From: Rhodoferax sp. UBA5149
GTDB taxonomy: Bacteria > Pseudomonadota > Gammaproteobacteria > Burkholderiales > Burkholderiaceae_C
Assembly: GCF_002413825.1 (NCBI RefSeq)
Contig: NZ_DHXT01000112.1
Location: forward strand, 5,927 to 14,487
Reading direction: 5' to 3'
DNA: 8,561 nt
In this document: positions 6,995 to 8,561 of the stretch, one piece after another
How positions within the stretch are numbered: position 1 is the stretch's first letter
Layout of the letters: each line of letters opens with the position of its first letter
Translations under genes and position numbers: made by a program
The notes under the pieces: model-generated
The model's input: the letters and a program-made list of their open reading frames with translations, nothing else
What the model was told of the DNA's origin: nothing
Databases searched by the model: none

Positions 6995-7241
6995 ATAGCA
7001 AGAACCCTAGTGTCCTCGACCGTCAGCAACAGGTCGGTGGCCGAAATTGGTTTTGACCAAATCAACGCCAGATTGCCGACCTGCCAATGCATATCTGAAC
7101 GGCTGGTTTGGAGGAGGCAGATCGCAAATGGCTACTACGGCTATGTGTCTTTTTCAGGTAGTCGTCCAGCGATTGCCTTTGGCGGCTTTCCCTCGGTGAT
7201 CCCGGTCAATGGTGCCGTAAAACCCAAGCAGCCCCCAAGAA
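6995..7241 (+). other. Non-coding stretch downstream of the FAD oxidase
   Basis: No convincing gene is seen. A GTG-started open frame (7010-7255) is only 81 codons, has no ribosome binding site, and runs into the terminator hairpin. The stretch contains an 8-bp inverted repeat, CAGGTCGG (7030-7037) with CCGACCTG (7076-7083), enclosing a small hairpin TTGGT-TTTG-ACCAA (7047-7060). It could be a 3' untranslated structure or remnant sequence. Confidence 0.4.
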
Positions 7242-7267
7242 AAATGGCCCCTTAAGTGGGGCCATTT
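7242..7267 (-). terminator. Strong intrinsic terminator, mainly for the minus-strand short gene, possibly bidirectional
   Basis: AAATGGCCCC and GGGGCCATTT form a perfect 10-bp stem around a 6-nt loop. On the minus strand the GC-rich part of the stem is followed by TTTTTCTT, a good U-tract, 14 nt after the stop of the 52-codon gene. On the plus strand the tail is TTTGTT, weaker but possibly enough to stop transcripts from the FAD oxidase gene about 250 nt upstream. Confidence 0.85.
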
Positions 7268-7281
7268 GTTACGTGCAAAAT

Positions 7282-7440
7282 TTACTTGCTGTCTGCGTCT
7301 TTTGACGGTTGGACGGTTTTCTTCTGATTGAACTTAAGCGCTGCTTCAGCCAGCTTCTGTTTCCGCAACAAATTGAGCCTCTCCAACTCTGCGTGGTTAC
7401 TCTTTTTCATGTTCGGGTCCTTGCCAATTACGCCTGCCAT
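7282..7440 (-). CDS. Small basic protein of unknown function (52 residues)
   Basis: I do not recognise this protein. The frame runs from ATG (7438-7440) to TAA (7282-7284). A clear Shine-Dalgarno AAGGA (7450-7454) lies 9 nt upstream and a strong intrinsic terminator follows the stop, which together make a complete expression unit. The product starts MAGVIGKDPNMKKSN, has a predicted amphipathic, Leu-rich helix (AELERLNLLRKQKLAEAAL, about residues 17-35) and ends in a Lys-rich, probably disordered tail (QKKTVQPSKDADSK). It is strongly basic, with no membrane segment or signal peptide and no cysteine. Codon use is less GC-biased than in neighbouring genes. It lies 85 nt downstream of mutS on the same strand, separated by a 33-bp palindrome, so it may be co-transcribed with mutS or have its own promoter (TTAGAT near 7460 is a weak -10 candidate). 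A nucleic-acid- or ribosome-binding role is conceivable but only a guess. Confidence 0.72.
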   Translation of the reverse strand: MAGVIGKDPNMKKSNHAELERLNLLRKQKLAEAALKFNQKKTVQPSKDADSK

Positions 7441-7475
7441 AGTGGTTTTTCCTTTGTTTCAATCTAACTGAACGC

Positions 7476-7508
7476 CAGCTGTTTCGTTTTTTAAAAACGA
7501 AGCAGCTG
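7476..7508. repeat. 33-bp near-perfect palindrome between mutS and the small gene
   Basis: Arms at 7476-7491 (CAGCTGTTTCGTTTTT) and 7493-7508 (AAAAACGAAGCAGCTG) are complementary at 15 of 16 positions around a single central base. It lies 17 bp beyond the mutS stop. A transcript of either strand could fold into a long hairpin, but no T-run follows on the outer side, so it is not a textbook terminator. The mismatch is G-U on a plus transcript and C-A on a minus transcript. It could be an operator for the small gene, a transcript-stabilising 3' hairpin of mutS, or an atypical terminator. Confidence 0.6.
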
Positions 7509-7525
7509 AGTGGGGTGCCCGTGTC

Positions 7526-8561
7526 TCAAGCCTTGCCCGCCAGAGCCTTTAGCTGGTACAGCGCATCCAGTGCTTCGCGTGGGCTCAGCGTATCAGGGTT
7601 TAAGGCCTCCAGCGCCGTCTCCACCGCGCTGGCAGCTATGCTTTCTGTAGCGGGGGGGGCGGCGAACAGGTCCACCTGGGCGTGCGTCTCGGACGCCTTG
7701 GCTTCCAGCGCCTCCAGCGTGTGGCGCGCCTGGTTGACCACGGCGGCGGGCATGCCGGCCAGCCGCGCCACCTGGATGCCGTAGCTCTTGCTGGCCGGGC
7801 CGGGCTGGATCTCATGCAAAAACACGATGTCGCGGCCCGACTCGACGGCGCTCACATGCACGTTGACCGCGGCGTGGTGCTGGGCCGGAAACTCGGTCAG
7901 CTCGAAGTAGTGGGTGGCAAACAGGGTGTAGGCCTGCGTTTTGTCGTGCAACTGGGTGGCAATGGCCGAGGCCAGCGCCAGGCCGTCGAAGGTCGAGGTA
8001 CCGCGGCCGATTTCGTCCATCAGCACCAGCGAATTCGGCGTGGCGGCGTGCAATATCTGCGCACCCTCCAGCATTTCCAGCATGAAGGTGGACTGGGCGT
8101 TGGCCAGGTCGTCGGCGGCGCCGATGCGGGTGTGGATGGCGTCGATCGGCCCGAGGCGGCAGGCGTTGGCCGGCACATAGCTGCCCATGCTGGCCAGCAG
8201 CACGATGACCGCGATCTGGCGCATGTAGGTGGACTTGCCACCCATGTTGGGGCCGGTGATGATCTGCATGCGCTGCTTCGGCCCCATGCGCGTGTCGTTG
8301 GCGATGAAGGCGCGGCTACCGGAGGGGCCTCCTATGCCACTGGTCTCGGCCAGACGGGCCTGCACCACCGGGTGGCGGCCTTGCGTGATGTCCAGGCAGG
8401 GCTCCTTGGCAAACTGCGGGGCGCACCAGTCCAGCGTCAGGGCGCGTTCGGTCAGGGCACACAGTGCGTCCAGCGTGGCCAGGGCGCGCGCCACTTGCGT
8501 CAGCGCCGGTACGAACCCCTGCAGCTGGTCCAGCAGCTGCTCGTACAGCCATTTTTCACGG
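7526..8561 (-). CDS. mutS: DNA mismatch repair protein MutS, C-terminal part, 5' end outside the window
   Basis: MutS recognises base mismatches and small loops and, with MutL, starts mismatch repair. About 344 C-terminal residues of a roughly 850-870-residue family are present; the frame is open to the window edge (REKWLYEQLL), so the GTG at 8492-8494 is internal. Visible are the end of the lever/clamp region, Walker A GPNMGGKST (8228-8254), the conserved STFMLEM segment, Walker B LVLMDE (8012-8029) followed by IGRGTSTFDG, and the FATHYFELT switch. After the ATPase comes QVDLF (7664-7678), a good match to the beta-clamp-binding consensus, and then a C-terminal helix pair (TLSPREALDALYQLKAL) equivalent to the tetramerisation region of E. 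coli MutS. The gene is intact at its 3' end. A run of eight identical bases sits between the clamp motif and the tetramerisation helices. Confidence 0.97.
   Translation of the reverse strand, partial: REKWLYEQLLDQLQGFVPALTQVARALATLDALCALTERALTLDWCAPQFAKEPCLDITQGRHPVVQARLAETSGIGGPSGSRAFIANDTRMGPKQRMQIITGPNMGGKSTYMRQIAVIVLLASMGSYVPANACRLGPIDAIHTRIGAADDLANAQSTFMLEMLEGAQILHAATPNSLVLMDEIGRGTSTFDGLALASAIATQLHDKTQAYTLFATHYFELTEFPAQHHAAVNVHVSAVESGRDIVFLHEIQPGPASKSYGIQVARLAGMPAAVVNQARHTLEALEAKASETHAQVDLFAAPPATESIAASAVETALEALNPDTLSPREALDALYQLKALAGKA
7652..7659. repeat. Homopolymer of eight G (C8 on the coding strand) within mutS
   Basis: The run encodes part of Ala-Ala-Pro-Pro in the linker after the QVDLF clamp motif. 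A slip of one base would shift the frame before the tetramerisation helices while leaving mismatch-binding, ATPase and clamp-binding parts intact. Confidence 0.8.

Noticed and set aside
7010..7255. 81-codon plus-strand open frame starting with GTG
   Set aside because: It has no ribosome binding site and no recognisable domain or plausible fold, and its end lies inside the terminator hairpin.
7476..7508. Intrinsic terminator of mutS
   Set aside because: No U-tract follows the stem on the minus strand and the stem carries a C-A mismatch there, so I list it as a palindrome of unknown role.
1..8561. CRISPR array, tRNA, insertion sequence, prophage or defence cassette
   Set aside because: No regularly spaced direct repeats, no cloverleaf, no transposase or integrase motif, and no toxin/antitoxin or restriction motif were seen in any frame.

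Overview
The window is GC-rich chromosomal DNA from a betaproteobacterium, most likely Burkholderiales and close to Comamonadaceae (Rhodoferax/Polaromonas-like). I infer this from codon use and from how the UppP, MutS, DUF3391/HD-GYP and Anbu-type proteins read; no search was possible. Coding density is high. I see no tRNA, rRNA, CRISPR array, insertion sequence or prophage gene.

Layout. The left end (1-267, +) is the C-terminal third of undecaprenyl-diphosphatase UppP. A signalling pair follows on the same strand: a soluble DUF3391/HD-GYP protein (376-1671) and a soluble double-PAS histidine kinase (1668-3344), joined by an ATGA stop/start overlap. A convergent two-gene minus-strand unit comes next, with an Anbu-type proteasome-like peptidase (4148-4975) upstream of an alpha/beta hydrolase (3328-4143). 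They are 4 nt apart, and the hydrolase 3' end overlaps the kinase 3' end by 17 bp. A 282-bp divergent intergenic region with two short palindromes separates this unit from a plus-strand FAD-linked oxidase related to alkyl-dihydroxyacetonephosphate synthase (5258-6994). A 287-bp non-coding stretch follows, ending in a strong hairpin terminator. On the minus strand there is then a 52-codon gene with its own ribosome binding site (7282-7440), a 33-bp near-perfect palindrome, and the 3' part of mutS (7526 to the window end).

How the genes work together. UppP and MutS are housekeeping genes and unrelated to their neighbours. The HD-GYP/kinase pair should be made together and probably forms one signalling module linking c-di-GMP turnover or sensing to a phosphorelay; no response regulator lies in the window. 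The Anbu/hydrolase pair is probably translationally coupled. The partners usually found with Anbu (alpha-E protein, transglutaminase-like protein, ATP-grasp protein) are absent here. The FAD oxidase stands alone, and its substrate cannot be read from the context.

Most worth a second look: the short gene between mutS and the terminator; the HD-GYP active site, where a metal-ligand Asp position reads Asn and the signature Lys reads Arg; the Anbu gene paired with a hydrolase instead of its usual partners; and an eight-base homopolymer inside mutS placed so that slippage would remove only the C-terminal tetramerisation region. I found no clearly new multi-gene defence or mobile system.
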